Assembly: GCA_025352765.1 (NCBI GenBank)
Contig: JANXSI010000303.1
Span: 1 to 7,748, forward strand
From: Devosia sp.
GTDB lineage: Bacteria; Pseudomonadota; Alphaproteobacteria; Rhizobiales; Devosiaceae
Reading direction: 5' to 3'
DNA: 7,748 bases
The position numbers and the translations under genes are program-made. This document shows, in pieces, positions 6,527 through 7,748 of this stretch (position 1 is its first letter; the number at the start of each line of letters is the position of its first letter). The notes under the pieces were generated by a model. That model did no database searches. It was not told the DNA's origin and saw only the letters and a program-made list of their open reading frames with translations.

Positions 6527-7748
6527 TCACCCCTGCATGCGGTCCAGCCGGAGCTGGGCGGCGCGGCGATGGCCCTCGAGCGTCTCGCTGGCACTCTGCC
6601 GTGCCGCTGGCGGCGCCACGGTGCGCACGCCACGCTCGTCGAGCCACTGGTGCGTCGCGATCTTCACATACGCACCGACCCACAGGCCGCCCGTGTAGCG
6701 TCCGGCCCCCATGGTCGGCAGGGTGTGGTTGGTGCCGACGCATTTGTCCGAATAGACCACGCTCGCCAACTGGCCGATGAACAGCGAACCGTAGTTGCGC
6801 AGTTTTTTGGCCATGGCATGCGGGTCGGCGGTGTGCACCTGCAGGTGCTCGGCGGCGATGAAATCGGAATAGGCGATCAGCGCCGCCTCATCTTCGCACA
6901 CCGCGATTTCGCCATAGTCGCGCCAGGCGACACCGGCGACATTGGCCGTCGACAATGTTGCGAGCTGTTTTTCGACTTCCTTGAGGGTTGCTTCCGCCAG
7001 CGCCCGGTCGGTGGTGATGAGGCCTACCCGGGTGCGCACGTCGTGCTCTGCCTGGGCCAGCATGTCGGTGGCGATCATCTCGGCATCGCCCGTGGCGTCG
7101 GCGACAGTGAAGATCTCGGACGGTCCGGCGAGCTGGTCGATGCCGACCGGACCGAACACCTGCCGTTTGGCCTCGTTGACGAAGGCGTTGCCCGGCCCGA
7201 CGATCTTGTTGACGGCCGGCACGCTCTCGGTGCCGAAGGCGAGCGCGGCGATGGCCTGCGCGCCGCCGATCTTGAAGACGCGGTCCGCGCCCGAGAGGTG
7301 GCAGCCGGCAATCATGGCGCGGTGAGCGTTGGGGGGGAGGCAGGCGATGACCTCGTCGACGCCGGCGACCTTGGCCGGAACGATGGTCATGATCGGCGCC
7401 GAGAGCAGCGGATAGCGGCCGCCGGGCACGTAGCAGCCGACGCGCTCGATCGGGATCACCCGATGGCCGAGGTGGACGCCGGGCAGCGACTCGATCTCGA
7501 GCGGCAGGATGGTGGCGAGCTGGGCTTCGGCAAAACGGCGGACGTTGGCGATGGCAAACTCGGTGTCGGCACGGGTCTGCGGCGCCAGCTCCGCGAGGGC
7601 TGCTTCCCGCTCGGCGGGAGTGACCTCGAAGACCTCGAGCTCGGACTTGTCGAACTGCCGGGAATAGTCCCGCACAGCGGCATCGCCGCGTTCGCGCACG
7701 TTCTTGATGATCTCGGCCACCAGCGTTTCGACCGGTGCGTTGTCGCTC
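6527..7748 (-). CDS. Second HisD-superfamily dehydrogenase, HpsN-like paralogue (5' end outside window)
   Basis: A - strand frame that stops at TGA (6529-6527) and stays open to the right edge, giving about 407 residues. A GTG occurs at 7720, but the nine codons upstream are also open and read SDNAPVETL, as expected of a HisD N-terminal region. The true start is therefore probably 15-30 codons beyond the edge. The zinc and catalytic residues are all present: Q and H in LAQAEHD, the E-H pair in AAEHLQV, D in YSDKCVGTNHTLPT and H in LEGHRRA. GCYVPGGRYPLL and RYTGGLWVG are shared with the dehydrogenase at 406-1731, so the two are paralogues of the same catabolic subtype, visibly diverged along their length. 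The C-terminus is shorter than in the first copy. The gene converges on the RraA-like gene with 18 bp between stops, so it belongs to another transcription unit, perhaps of the same pathway. Confidence 0.87.
   Translation of the reverse strand, partial: SDNAPVETLVAEIIKNVRERGDAAVRDYSRQFDKSELEVFEVTPAEREAALAELAPQTRADTEFAIANVRRFAEAQLATILPLEIESLPGVHLGHRVIPIERVGCYVPGGRYPLLSAPIMTIVPAKVAGVDEVIACLPPNAHRAMIAGCHLSGADRVFKIGGAQAIAALAFGTESVPAVNKIVGPGNAFVNEAKRQVFGPVGIDQLAGPSEIFTVADATGDAEMIATDMLAQAEHDVRTRVGLITTDRALAEATLKEVEKQLATLSTANVAGVAWRDYGEIAVCEDEAALIAYSDFIAAEHLQVHTADPHAMAKKLRNYGSLFIGQLASVVYSDKCVGTNHTLPTMGAGRYTGGLWVGAYVKIATHQWLDERGVRTVAPPAARQSASETLEGHRRAAQLRLDRMQG

Overview
The window is high-GC, tightly packed bacterial DNA with almost no intergenic space. 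Gene families and codon style suggest an alphaproteobacterium, probably of the Hyphomicrobiales (rhizobial) type; this is inferred from style, not from a marker gene. It looks like part of a substrate-specific catabolic locus rather than core metabolism.

Layout: (1) 1-315, the C-terminal end of an amidase-signature hydrolase, + strand. (2) 316-405, a short AT-rich control region holding a perfect 14-bp palindrome (TGCATACGTATGCA), a putative promoter and a ribosome binding site. (3) 406-3557, three tightly linked + strand genes: a HisD-superfamily dehydrogenase of the HpsN-like type, a classical short-chain dehydrogenase (3-bp gap), and a LacI-family regulator (16-bp overlap). (4) 3558-3621, a second control region with a near copy of the palindrome (TGCATACGAATGCA). 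(5) 3622-6508, three more tightly linked + strand genes: a bicupin, a stand-alone MetE-C-type zinc methyltransferase-like protein (1-base TAATG overlap) and an RraA/HMG-aldolase-fold protein (8-bp gap). (6) 6527-7748, convergent on the - strand, a second HpsN-like HisD paralogue whose 5' end lies outside the window.

The simplest reading is a locally encoded LacI-type repressor that binds both palindromes, and so controls its own transcription unit and the downstream cupin/MetE-like/RraA unit. The enzyme set suggests stepwise breakdown of a hydroxylated small molecule. An SDR and one or two HisD-type enzymes would oxidise alcohols to ketone and carboxylate. The MetE-like protein would move an alkyl group, possibly to or from a thiol. 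The RraA-fold protein would cleave or decarboxylate a keto acid, with the cupin at an unassigned step. The substrate cannot be read from the sequence. HpsN-like enzymes are known from 2,3-dihydroxypropane-1-sulfonate catabolism, and MetE-fold proteins include coenzyme M alkyl transferases, so an organosulfur or sulfonate substrate is a reasonable but unproven guess. No transporter, tRNA, rRNA, CRISPR array or mobile element is visible.
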